A stretch of 44,315 nt of DNA from Nocardioides daeguensis (GTDB lineage Bacteria > Actinomycetota > Actinomycetes > Propionibacteriales > Nocardioidaceae). This document shows, piece after piece, positions 1 through 7,179 of the stretch. The notes beneath the pieces are model-generated. The model made no database searches, was not told the origin of the DNA, and saw only the letters and a list, made by a program, of their open reading frames with translations. Numbering within the stretch: position 1 is the first letter of the stretch; each line of letters opens with the position of its first letter. The DNA lies in NCBI RefSeq assembly GCF_019192965.1, contig NZ_JAHTKU010000028.1, positions 1 through 44,315 on the forward strand, read 5' to 3'. The position numbers and the translations under genes were made by a program.

Positions 1-120
1 GCCGTCGCTCACACGCTCAACAACCGGCCCCGCAAGACCCTCGGATGGAAGACACCTGCTGAGGTCTTCGAGGAGCAACTACGCTCCCTACTACAGAACG
101 GTGTTGCATCGACTGGTTGA
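1..120 (+). CDS. IS30-family transposase, C-terminal fragment (runs off left edge)
   Basis: The frame is open from base 1 to the TGA at 118-120 and encodes the last 39 residues of a transposase. The segment NNRPRKTLGWKTPAEVF is the typical IS30 C-terminus of the DDE integrase fold, where a block like this follows the catalytic Glu. The DDE residues lie to the left of the window. The stop codon falls in or beside the element's inverted repeat, as is common in compact IS30 elements. I cannot tell whether the element is intact beyond the edge. Confidence 0.75.
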   Translation, partial: AVAHTLNNRPRKTLGWKTPAEVFEEQLRSLLQNGVASTG

Positions 121-409
121 ACCTGCCCAGTTCGGCTCTTGGGCCTTCACCGATCGCGCGAGGGCCTCCGGGTTGGTGCCGTCGATGGGCAGCGTCGAGG
201 ACTGCTACGACAACTCGATGATCGAGTCATTCTGGTCCCGGATGCAGGTCGAACTGCTGGATCGGATGAAGTGGAAGACCCGCGTCGCACTCGCCAACGC
301 GATGTTCGACTACCTCGAGATCTGGCATGACCGGCGCCGGCGACACAGCCAGCTCGGGCGGCTCACGCCGATAGCGTTCGAACGCGTCAGCACCATCACC
401 GTGGCATGA
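119..409 (+). pseudogene. IS3-family transposase OrfB, C-terminal remnant
   Basis: About 95 residues match the end of an IS3-type OrfB integrase core. They include GSVEDCYDNSMIESFWSRM, the block carrying the catalytic Glu, followed by the usual ELL..W.TR..A..A.F.YIE.WH.RRRRHS.LG..TP..FE ending. The first catalytic Asp residues and all of OrfA are absent. The frame can be opened from an ATG at 101, but those first codons belong to the neighbouring IS30 end, so that start is an artefact of the junction. It is a dead fragment left by insertion or recombination with the IS30 element. Confidence 0.8.
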
Positions 410-450
410 CAGTCCAAGAATCTCGACTCCGCGGAACCCAGGGCAGGTCG
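119..450 (+). mobile_element. IS3-family element, right-end remnant
   Basis: This contains the truncated OrfB and about 40 bp of downstream sequence. The stretch at 425-449 (ACTCCGCGGAACCCAGGGCA and what follows) resembles the right inverted repeat of actinobacterial IS3 elements, which end in a GGGGCAGGTCA-like sequence. The left part was replaced by the IS30 end at about 119-122. No target duplication can be assigned because only one end is present. Confidence 0.55.
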
Positions 451-652
451 AGAGCCTGAAATATCACCTCGGTCGCAACCATCTCGGCCAACTCAACCAC
501 GGTCACTGTTTCAACAAGCCGTGCCGTCCCTCGGGCAGGCAGGCCGATCGCTCGGCTTGACGGTATGTAGCGACCCGGCCGCTACCTACCGCCGAGAGGC
601 CGCGACGCGTCGTTCCATGCCCGATGTCGTCGCCGGTGCGAACTCGTTGACC

Positions 653-1837
653 TCAACGGCAGCCGCCACCACCGCAGCCACCACCGCCGCTACCGCAGCC
701 ACTGCCTCGGCGAGTCGCTGCCGGCTCCTCGTTCAGTCGCTCCCCGCTAGCGGAGGAGGAAAGCGCGTAGGCCAGAGCGATGTGCATCAGGGGCTCGACA
801 GCATGTTGAGCCTGGTCGAAACCCTCCTCGGCCGTCGTCCCCGTCCGCCACCGGTAGTCGATGCCAGCGGCGATCACGGCGAGCTTGTACGCCGACAGGC
901 CCATCCAGAACTCCCAGTTGGGGAGGTCCGACCCGCTACGGGTGGCATACCGCTCCGCGAGCTCCTCAGCTTGCGGCAGACGATCGCTGGTCCATGCGGC
1001 CTCGAAGCCGAGGATGGCGTTCAGCGGTCGCTCTCGGTAGACCCCCATCAAGGCGACGTCTGCGACTGGGTCGCCGAGCGTCGACAACTCCCAGTCGACG
1101 ACAGCCAACACATCGCCGGTCGTGGGTTCCAGCAGGACGTTGTCGAGTCGGTAGTCGCCGTGGACAATGCTCGTCCTTGTCTGGCTCGGCAGACCCATTG
1201 CGAGACGACGGAGGGCCTCCTCGGCTGCGGACTTGGTGAACGGCGTTGCGTGACCGCCGACGATGTCCCACTGGCCCGACCACCGGAGAAGCTGACGGGT
1301 CGCGTAGCCGTCGGGACGTCCGAGATTCTCGAGACCCACCGAAGCCGGATCCACCGCGTGAAGTCGGGTGAGCGAGTCCACGAGCTGGTCGACGACGTGA
1401 ACCAGCTTGAGGTCGTCCAGGGCAGCGAGGTCGGCCTCCGAGCGAACCGCCTCCCCGTCGACGAACTCGACAATCGTGAAGGGAGCGCCGATGACGGTCA
1501 GGTCGTTGCTCGCGGCGATCGCGCGTGCCATGGGGACGTCCGTCCCCCCCAAGGCTTGGGTGACCTGGTACTCGCGCTGGACGTCGTGTGCGGAAGGAGT
1601 GGCTCCGCCGGCGGGGGGCCGCCTCAGAACCCAGGTCTCGGGTCCGTTGTCGATCCGGTACGTCAGGTTCGAGCGTCCGCCGGCGATCTGCTCGGCCGAC
1701 AGGTTCGCGTCGACCCGGAGGCCCTGGGTCTCGAGCCAGCTGCCGAGGCGACAAAGCTCGGCATCTCCGAGGACCCCCGGAGCGGCAGCACCCTCGAGGG
1801 GCGCTGACAGGGAAGAGCCGGTCTGGTTGCTGGACAT
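653..1837 (-). CDS. ACAD10/11-type phosphotransferase (APH fold)
   Basis: The product is a 394-residue kinase-like phosphotransferase. The Brenner motif HGDYRLDN is at residues 226-233 and the metal-binding VVDWE at 246-250. WEFWMGLSAYKLAVIAAGIDYRWRTG near the end is typical of the ACAD10/11 N-terminal domain family rather than antibiotic kinases. Family members phosphorylate the 4-hydroxyl of 4-hydroxyacyl-CoA; LvaA of levulinate catabolism is one. The ATG at 1835-1837 overlaps the TGA of the upstream acyl-CoA dehydrogenase by one base (TGATG), so the two are coupled and work as a split ACAD11. An in-frame upstream extension is only shadow sequence. The last 17 residues are an odd Gly/Cys-rich run (GSGCGSGGGGCGGGGC) encoded by a GGTGGTGGC-like repeat and may be an acquired tail. 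Substrate is inferred. Confidence 0.85.
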   Translation of the reverse strand: MSSNQTGSSLSAPLEGAAAPGVLGDAELCRLGSWLETQGLRVDANLSAEQIAGGRSNLTYRIDNGPETWVLRRPPAGGATPSAHDVQREYQVTQALGGTDVPMARAIAASNDLTVIGAPFTIVEFVDGEAVRSEADLAALDDLKLVHVVDQLVDSLTRLHAVDPASVGLENLGRPDGYATRQLLRWSGQWDIVGGHATPFTKSAAEEALRRLAMGLPSQTRTSIVHGDYRLDNVLLEPTTGDVLAVVDWELSTLGDPVADVALMGVYRERPLNAILGFEAAWTSDRLPQAEELAERYATRSGSDLPNWEFWMGLSAYKLAVIAAGIDYRWRTGTTAEEGFDQAQHAVEPLMHIALAYALSSSASGERLNEEPAATRRGSGCGSGGGGCGGGGCR

Positions 1838-3015
1838 CACTTGGCCTCCGTGATTCGGCGTACGGCGCGGTTGGCAATCGAGTAGCGGTGGACCTCTGAG
1901 GGACCGTCGTAGATCCGGAAGGGGCGCAGCTCGCGGGCGATGCGGGAGACGGGCAGCTCGGCGGAGACGCCGAGCCCACCGCACATCTGTTGGGCACGGT
2001 CCGCGATGCGGCACAGAGCCTCAGCCGCGAAGATCTTGGCGACCGACGTCTCCTCGGATCCTCGGCCTCCATCGTCGAGGACGACGCAAGCTTTGAGCAG
2101 CAGCGCCCGTGTGGCCGCGAGATCGATCTCGTTGTCCGCGATCATCTGCTGCACCATCCCGAGATCGACCAGGCGATCCCCGAATGCCCTTCGCTCGGAG
2201 GCGACCACCACGGCGGTTTCGTGGGCTCGACGTGCGGCGCCGAGCCAGCGCATCACGTGCGTCATTCGCGCGGGCCCCAAGCGGACCTGGGCGTAGCGGA
2301 AACCGAGGTCTCGCTCGCCGAGGATCGCGGAGTCCGGCACCAGGACGTTGGTGAAGGTCATCTCACAGTGACCGCCGACCATCGACTTGTCCTGGGTGTG
2401 CATGTGGCGCCCGACATCGAGACCCTCGGTGGTGGCGGGCACCAGGAACATGGTGGCTCCGTGTCCATGCTCGCCCGGGGTCCCGGACGTCCTCGCCATC
2501 ACGATGAAGAAGCTGGCGCCGTCAGCGCCGGTGATGAACCGCTTCCGGCCGTTGATCAGCCAGCCGTCGGCGACGCGCGAGGCAACGGTGGTCAAGGCGC
2601 TCGGGTCGGATCCGGCTCCCGGGGACGGCTCCGTCATGGCGAAACCGGAGCGCACCTCTCCACGAACCAGCGGGGCGAGGAACTCCTCACGCTGCGCCGA
2701 GGTCCCGACGTGGTCGAGCAGGTGCATGTTGCCCTCGTCGGGAGCCGCGATGTTCAGCGCCAGCGGCCCGAACAGCGAGTAGCCGGCTTCTTCGAAGACC
2801 GCTGCGCGGTCCACCATGCTCAGGCCGCCACCGCCGAACTCGACTGGCGCATGCGGGGCGAAGATGCCGCGCTGCCTCGCGGCCGCCTGCAGCTCTATGC
2901 GGAGCCTGTCACCGCCAGCGGCCTCGATGTCACCGTCGTGCCGGTCGTCGAGGGGCAGGACAACTTCGCGCACGAAGTCCTCGGTCGCTGCCGCGGTGAT
3001 CTTGGGGTCGTACAT
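1837..3015 (-). CDS. acyl-CoA dehydrogenase, ACAD10/11 type
   Basis: The product is a 392-residue flavoprotein with the full acyl-CoA dehydrogenase order: an N-terminal helical domain, a beta domain with FAMTEPSPGAGSDPSAL and WLINGRKRFITGA, and a C-terminal helical domain with QMCGGLGV. Where medium-chain enzymes carry the catalytic Glu (YEG), this protein has IYDGPSEVHR with Asp370. This matches the ADGPDEVH-type motif of ACAD10/11. With the overlapping kinase it probably converts a 4-phosphoacyl-CoA to an enoyl-CoA. I chose the ATG at 3013-3015 because GAGGAAG lies just upstream on the minus strand; a longer frame to 3084 has no such site. It follows the broken SDR by 28 bp in the same unit. 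Confidence 0.88.
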   Translation of the reverse strand: MYDPKITAAATEDFVREVVLPLDDRHDGDIEAAGGDRLRIELQAAARQRGIFAPHAPVEFGGGGLSMVDRAAVFEEAGYSLFGPLALNIAAPDEGNMHLLDHVGTSAQREEFLAPLVRGEVRSGFAMTEPSPGAGSDPSALTTVASRVADGWLINGRKRFITGADGASFFIVMARTSGTPGEHGHGATMFLVPATTEGLDVGRHMHTQDKSMVGGHCEMTFTNVLVPDSAILGERDLGFRYAQVRLGPARMTHVMRWLGAARRAHETAVVVASERRAFGDRLVDLGMVQQMIADNEIDLAATRALLLKACVVLDDGGRGSEETSVAKIFAAEALCRIADRAQQMCGGLGVSAELPVSRIARELRPFRIYDGPSEVHRYSIANRAVRRITEAK

Positions 3016-3043
3016 GAGATCTTCCTCGTCTCGCTCGGCGCCG

Positions 3044-3652
3044 TCAGGCGCAGTAGCCGCTTGTTCCAGAGCGCGACATGACAATCCGTCCGATGACGGA
3101 GCTACTGCCGAGCCCGAGCGGCATCTCTACGACATCCACGATGTCGCTGGTCGGGATCATGGATCCGGGCTCGATGACCTCGGACACCCACGCCGCTATG
3201 TCGGTGTCGACGAACGCCGGCGCGATGGCCGTCGCCGTCACGCCGTTGCCGGCCTCCTCAAAAGACTTGCCGAGACGACGCAGGTCTGTCTGCTCCAAGG
3301 CACCTGTGGTGCCCCCACCGGCATTGAGGACGAGCGCGTCCATTGCACCGAAGCGTGCACGGTGGGCTTCTGCCACCCCCGCCACCGCGTCGCGATCGGC
3401 TGAGTCCGCAGCGACGACTTCAACCTGTGGCGCACCGGCTGCGGCCAGTTCCTCAGCGACGGCCGCAAGCTCGCCGGCACCTCGGGCAGCGATGGTCACG
3501 CCATAGCCCTTGCGCGCGAGCCGGAGAGCGATCGACCGACCCATGCCTCGGGAAGCGCCGGTGATGAGAGCAGACCGCGGACCTGAGACGACCTCGCTCT
3601 CGTGCGCGAATCGACCAGCGGCGAGGAACGTCGGGGGAATCGAAGCAACCAT
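3044..3652 (-). pseudogene. short-chain dehydrogenase with its catalytic core deleted
   Basis: The frame is open for 202 codons. It begins with a Rossmann fold: ALITGASRGMGRSIALRLA (NAD(P)-binding TGxxxGxG) and ALVLNAGGG (the NAG motif). After DLRRLGKSFE the protein jumps straight to EAGNGVTATAIAPAFVDTD, a segment that normally lies about 65-70 residues later. The missing block holds the catalytic Ser and the YxxxK pair, so the product cannot do SDR chemistry. The junction near 3260 is clean and in frame, which points to a deletion rather than a sequencing slip. The ATG at 3650-3652 is one base after the stop of the broken permease gene. The intact ancestor may have reduced a 4-oxo to a 4-hydroxy group in this pathway (inference). 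Confidence 0.8.
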
Positions 3653-3653
3653 G

Positions 3654-4066
3654 TCAGGACGCCTTGTGTACACCGGGGCGGACGGCGTCGCCGGGCGGCT
3701 GGTCGCTTGCCAGGTACCAGGCGAACTTGCGCCCCCACAGGCGGTGCGTCCAGGGCCAGACGCGGCCCGCCGGCGGGTGTTGCGAGACGAACTCACCGAA
3801 GGTGAGGGCGACCAGCAACTGGCCGACACCGACGAGGACAAAGCTTCAGACCATCGGCGGGCCTGCTGTCGCCACGGCGAACGCGAGCACTGTATATACG
3901 CCGACCAGGGCGACTGGTTGGCGAATCCCAGCGAGAAGTTGGCCCTCGGGCTCTTGTCGCGGGCGACCTCGGCCTCAAGACCGAGCTCTCTCATCTGTCG
4001 CGCATCGGCGTCCAAGGGCGTGGTTGCACCCAGCTGCGCCTGCTCGGGGTTCCTGAAGTCCGTCAT
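3654..4066 (-). pseudogene. APC-family amino-acid/amine permease, multiply disrupted
   Basis: The ATG at 4064-4066 has AAGGAA just upstream. The first codons give RQMRELGLEAEVARDKSPRA and NFSLGFANQSP, the cytoplasmic lead-in and first helix of APC permeases (the GABA/ethanolamine permease type). One base is then missing near 3910. In the shifted frame the protein continues as LVGVYTVLAFAVATAGPPMV, followed by a TGA at 3846-3848 where Trp is expected. It continues in frame as SFVLVGVGQLLVALTFGEFV and PWTHRLWGRKFAWYLA, then joins a short hydrophilic tail ending at 3654. Roughly 400 residues of membrane helices are missing. So there is a frameshift, a nonsense codon and a large deletion in one gene. 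It must once have been the importer of the unit. Confidence 0.8.
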
Positions 4067-4097
4067 CGAAGTTTCCTTGCTCGTGCCGCTGGACTCC

Positions 4098-4129
4098 GCA
4101 AAACATACAGTGCTGACGTATTTATGGCT
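4098..4129. promoter_or_regulatory. putative GntR operator / promoter element, copy 1
   Basis: This 32-bp element reads AAAACATACA, 10 further bases, then ATTTA on the plus strand. It sits 31 bp upstream of the permease pseudogene start (minus) and 43 bp upstream of the GntR start (plus). The element at 15497-15528 aligns to it without gaps with 21 of 32 identical positions and lies at the same distance from a minus-strand gene. The inner sequence ATAC-9 nt-GTAT forms a short dyad. On the minus strand TATGTT could serve as a -10. It does not match the usual FadR consensus TGGTNNNACCA. Binding by the adjacent GntR protein is inferred. Confidence 0.5.
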
Positions 4130-4172
4130 AGACTGCTACCGTCCGAGTTTCCAACGGCGCGAAAGGACTGCG

Positions 4173-4919
4173 ATGGGCACGGATCACTCCATCCTCATCG
4201 CGCCTCTGGGCGCCACCGGCCGGGCCGACGAGGTCGCGGTACGCATCTCCGAAGCCATCCAGCTCGGCCTTCTCACCGACGGCGAACGCCTGCCCCCGGA
4301 GGCCGAGTTCGCTCAGCAGTTCGGGGTCTCACCGGTGACCTTGCGGGAGGCGATCGCGACCTTGCGCGAGCGTGGCTTGATCGAGACACGCAGGGGGCGC
4401 ACAGGTGGTTCCTTCGTGCGCCGGGCTGCTGAACCCGACGAGAAGCCCGACGTCGCCCGGCTCCGAGGGATGTCTGCGACCGCGCTGCGAGACCTCGCTG
4501 ACGAGCACTTGGCGATCGCTACGACCGCCGCGACGTTGGCTGCTGAACGGGCATCCGAAGCGAGCGTCAAACGCATCCTCCAGTTCGCACAGCAGCTTGA
4601 GCAGGCGACCAGCCGGGGCGACCGCATGAAGGCGGACAGCCGATTTCACATCGAGGTCGCGATTGCGACGAGGTCGGAGCGACTGACGCGGCGCGAGGTT
4701 GCCCTTCAAGCCGAGACCATCGGCTTGCTGTGGACCTCACACCTTCCTGAGAGCGACGTCGTGGCCCAGCACGAGGAGCACTTGGCCATTGCCACCGCCA
4801 TCTCCAAGGAGGACGGCGAGGTTGCCGGGGAACTGGCGCATAAGCACGTCACGAACAACCTGAAGCGTCTCACCGCGGCGTACCTTTCCCTGACGCGACC
4901 CACCAGGAGGCAGTCATGA
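4173..4919 (+). CDS. GntR-family regulator with FCD ligand domain
   Basis: The product is a 248-residue transcriptional regulator. A winged helix occupies residues 15-75 (LPPEAEFAQQFGVSPVTLRE, then ERGLIETRRGRTGGSFV). An FCD domain fills the rest, with metal-site candidates in DSRFHIEVA, QHEEHLAIA and AHKHVTNNL. Asp plus three His is the usual divalent-metal site that anchors carboxylate ligands. GAAAGGA at 4161-4167 supports the ATG at 4173; the same frame is open much further upstream but only as shadow. The gene is divergent from the permease/SDR/ACAD unit, and its 3' end overlaps the Cache gene by ATGA. It is probably the local repressor of both catabolic units. Ligand unknown. Confidence 0.88.
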   Translation: MGTDHSILIAPLGATGRADEVAVRISEAIQLGLLTDGERLPPEAEFAQQFGVSPVTLREAIATLRERGLIETRRGRTGGSFVRRAAEPDEKPDVARLRGMSATALRDLADEHLAIATTAATLAAERASEASVKRILQFAQQLEQATSRGDRMKADSRFHIEVAIATRSERLTRREVALQAETIGLLWTSHLPESDVVAQHEEHLAIATAISKEDGEVAGELAHKHVTNNLKRLTAAYLSLTRPTRRQS

Positions 4920-5647
4920 GCCGCACCGGATCGGTCACGCCCGAGCGCGAGCTGACGCGCATCTCGACTTGGCTTGAGCAACAGATCGACGACCGGCTGA
5001 CTCCACTGCTCTCGTACGCCGAGCAGCTCGCAGCGCTCTCGTCAGCGTCCAGCAGCGGTGGACTCACCGCAGGCGACGTCGAGTCCTTGAGCCAGCATGT
5101 CGAGGCGATCATCAAGGACTCACCGGCCATCATCGGCAGCGGCTACATCGCCGCGCCGGGTGCGGTCGACGATGCGATTCGCTACATGCTCTGGCTGCAG
5201 CAGCGCGGAGACGCCATCAAGCGACTCCAGCTCAACTTCGACACGACCGACCTCGAGGCGTACGACTACGTCGAGATGGATTGGTACCTGCGAACGCGCG
5301 ACCGGCTGCGTCCCACGCTGATCGGGCCGTACCTCGACTACTCGGGCTCTGACGCCCTGGTCATCACGCTGGCCGTTCCGGTGCTGTCGGGCGCTGAGTT
5401 CCTCGGTGTCGTCGCGATCGACCTGATGGCGCAAGCTGCCGAGGAGCTCATCACGAACGAGCTCTGCCAGCTCCCCGGTGACGTCGTCGTCGTCAACCGG
5501 GACAGGACCGTCGTGGCAACGAACTCAGTCCGGTGGATGCCGGGCGAACGGCTGGCGTCCATGCCCGACGAGGATGAGGCCTGCTTCAAGACCGCTCTCC
5601 AGGTCGGCGACTGGTCGGACTGGCAGATCGCAGTCGCCAAGCCCTGA
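4916..5647 (+). CDS. soluble Cache-domain sensor protein
   Basis: The product has 243 residues, with no signal peptide, no membrane helix and no output domain: a double-Cache fold alone. An N-terminal helix is followed by the membrane-distal pocket segment (residues 65-170, with YVEMDWYLRTRD and IGPYLDYSGS, then LGVVAIDL) and a second, smaller module (PGDVVVVNRDRTVVATNS). Aligned to the dCache amino-acid motif, the conserved Tyr (116), Trp-Tyr (123-124) and Asp (169) are present. The Arg that holds the carboxylate is Met121, which suggests an amine ligand. Cache domains normally sit outside the cell; this one must be cytoplasmic. Its ATGA overlap with the GntR gene implies joint action, perhaps as a ligand-bound partner of the repressor (inference). 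Confidence 0.75.
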   Translation: MSRTGSVTPERELTRISTWLEQQIDDRLTPLLSYAEQLAALSSASSSGGLTAGDVESLSQHVEAIIKDSPAIIGSGYIAAPGAVDDAIRYMLWLQQRGDAIKRLQLNFDTTDLEAYDYVEMDWYLRTRDRLRPTLIGPYLDYSGSDALVITLAVPVLSGAEFLGVVAIDLMAQAAEELITNELCQLPGDVVVVNRDRTVVATNSVRWMPGERLASMPDEDEACFKTALQVGDWSDWQIAVAKP

Positions 5648-5735
5648 TCCGGTCTCGGCGGCGCCCCGGGTTCGAGTCGCACCCAGCTGCGTACATCTCT
5701 CGCCAGCCCGAGGGCGGCGCAGCCCGCAATGCGGT

Positions 5736-5772
5736 GACGCCTGCCCCTCGCTGGTCGCGAGGGACAGGCGTC
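5736..5772. terminator. hairpin between convergent genes
   Basis: A 15-bp stem (GACGCCTGCCCCTCG pairing with CGAGGGACAGGCGTC, one mismatch) has a 7-base loop. It lies between the end of the Cache gene and the end of the Amt-like gene. Neither side has a strong T-run, so it is probably a bidirectional, GC-rich terminator. Confidence 0.6.
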
Positions 5773-5802
5773 CGCTGTTCGGACCGGAAGCCGCCCTTGG
5801 GG

Positions 5803-7179
5803 TCAGGAGGTGGAGGCGTGGGCGGCAGGTACCTCTTCGGTTCGGGGGCCCCACCGCGCAGCGTCGATTCCGTTGATCTCGTCCTCAGGGCTGACGCGAA
5901 GCTGCATGAACGTGCCGAGCACCGTGACGAGCGCCAGCGCCGACACGACCCCGATTCCCACCGTGACGAGAATTCCCAGGATCTGCCACCAGAGGTTGAT
6001 CTCGGCGTGCTGGAAACCGTAGTCACCCTCGAGGCCGAAGTAGCCTCCGGTCGCAGTGCCCCATGCGAGCACGCCGACGATGAGGTCGCCGACGATCGCG
6101 GCACATGCCAGCGGGAACACCTTGGCGTCGTCGATGCCTCGCTTGTTCACCCAGGTGTAGGCCACTGCCACGACCACGGGGCCCGAGATCGAGACGAGCA
6201 CGGTCTCCCAAGGCTTGAGGACATCGAACGCCGTGGTGTTGGCAACGTAGGCTGAGATGGGTCCGAGGATCGCATGCACGGGATTGTGCGTCTTGTAGGC
6301 GATCGCGCCACCGACGAGGCCGCCGACGGCGAACGACACAAAGACGTTGGTGTAGACGAGCCCAAGTCCGGAGGTCGTCATCGAGACGCCGTAGTAGCCG
6401 TCCTCGGGAACGAAGAATCCGCAACCCATGACGATCAGGGGAGCCGCGAACAGCAGTACAACCACACCGAAAAGCGCCAGGGGCACGTTGTGGGGAGCCC
6501 AGGTCGCCGACTGGCCCGGCTTGGGGAACAAACCGAGGCGAGGCTTCAGCTTCAGGGTCAGCACGATCCCGAAGGAACCGGCGAAGATGTAGGAGCTGTA
6601 GGCCCCGACGAAGTCGTGGGTTCCGGCGTTGGTGAGAGGGCTGGTAGAGCCCCAAGTCAGCCACAGCACCACGGGGTAGATCAGGCCACCGATGAATGCC
6701 GAGATGACGTACAGCGGCGCGCTTCTGATTCGTTCCGACGCGGCGGTGTGGACGAGCGCGCAGACGAACCCCCCGTAGACGGCGAGGAACACGAAGAAGA
6801 TCTGGGAGTTGCCGGCGCCTGGCGCCACCGCGGAGTCGATGTTCTGGGCGTAGTCGTTCATGAAGTTGCCGCCGAACCACCAGTCCTTGATGGCCTGCGA
6901 GAACCCGTCGGGAACTCCGAACGCCTTGTTGTACTGATAGTTCCAGAGCGCGAAGCCGACCACCATGTACGCCGCCGTGCCGATCGCGAACGCGGTGAGC
7001 TTCTGGATCGCCGTGGAGAGGACGTTCCCCGTGCGGACGAGGCCTGAGTCGACGAGGATCAGGCCCAGCAGTCCGAGGACCACTGCCGCCGAGGACATGA
7101 TGTAGAAGAAGTTCTGGGTGAAGGCGTCGGAGTTGACCTGGTCACCGAAGGTCTCTACGGCCAGCAGGACGGCGCTCAT
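5803..7179 (-). CDS. Amt/Rh-family transporter lacking both pore histidines
   Basis: The product is a 458-residue membrane protein with about eleven hydrophobic helices and the length and layout of an ammonium transporter. The conserved Asp is present (Asp189 in THDFVGAYSSYIFAG), but the first twin-His position (Asp+8) is Tyr197. The second, usually in VHGVxGIxG, is Leu357 in PLACAAIVG. The twin-His pair conducts ammonium in classical Amt proteins, so substrate or mechanism must differ. It is the last gene of the eight-gene operon, and its ATG overlaps the stop of the amine-dehydrogenase-like gene by four bases. It may release or take up ammonia, or carry a small amine such as the pathway substrate. 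Family assignment is fairly secure; function is open. Confidence 0.7.
   Translation of the reverse strand: MSAVLLAVETFGDQVNSDAFTQNFFYIMSSAAVVLGLLGLILVDSGLVRTGNVLSTAIQKLTAFAIGTAAYMVVGFALWNYQYNKAFGVPDGFSQAIKDWWFGGNFMNDYAQNIDSAVAPGAGNSQIFFVFLAVYGGFVCALVHTAASERIRSAPLYVISAFIGGLIYPVVLWLTWGSTSPLTNAGTHDFVGAYSSYIFAGSFGIVLTLKLKPRLGLFPKPGQSATWAPHNVPLALFGVVVLLFAAPLIVMGCGFFVPEDGYYGVSMTTSGLGLVYTNVFVSFAVGGLVGGAIAYKTHNPVHAILGPISAYVANTTAFDVLKPWETVLVSISGPVVVAVAYTWVNKRGIDDAKVFPLACAAIVGDLIVGVLAWGTATGGYFGLEGDYGFQHAEINLWWQILGILVTVGIGVVSALALVTVLGTFMQLRVSPEDEINGIDAARWGPRTEEVPAAHASTS

Noticed and set aside
521..1807. Long open frame on the plus strand
   Set aside because: It is the shadow of the phosphotransferase gene on the minus strand, low complexity at the start and with no known domain.
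653..1837. Aminoglycoside resistance gene
   Set aside because: The fold is shared, but the sequence signature and the ACAD partner place it in the ACAD10/11 kinase group.
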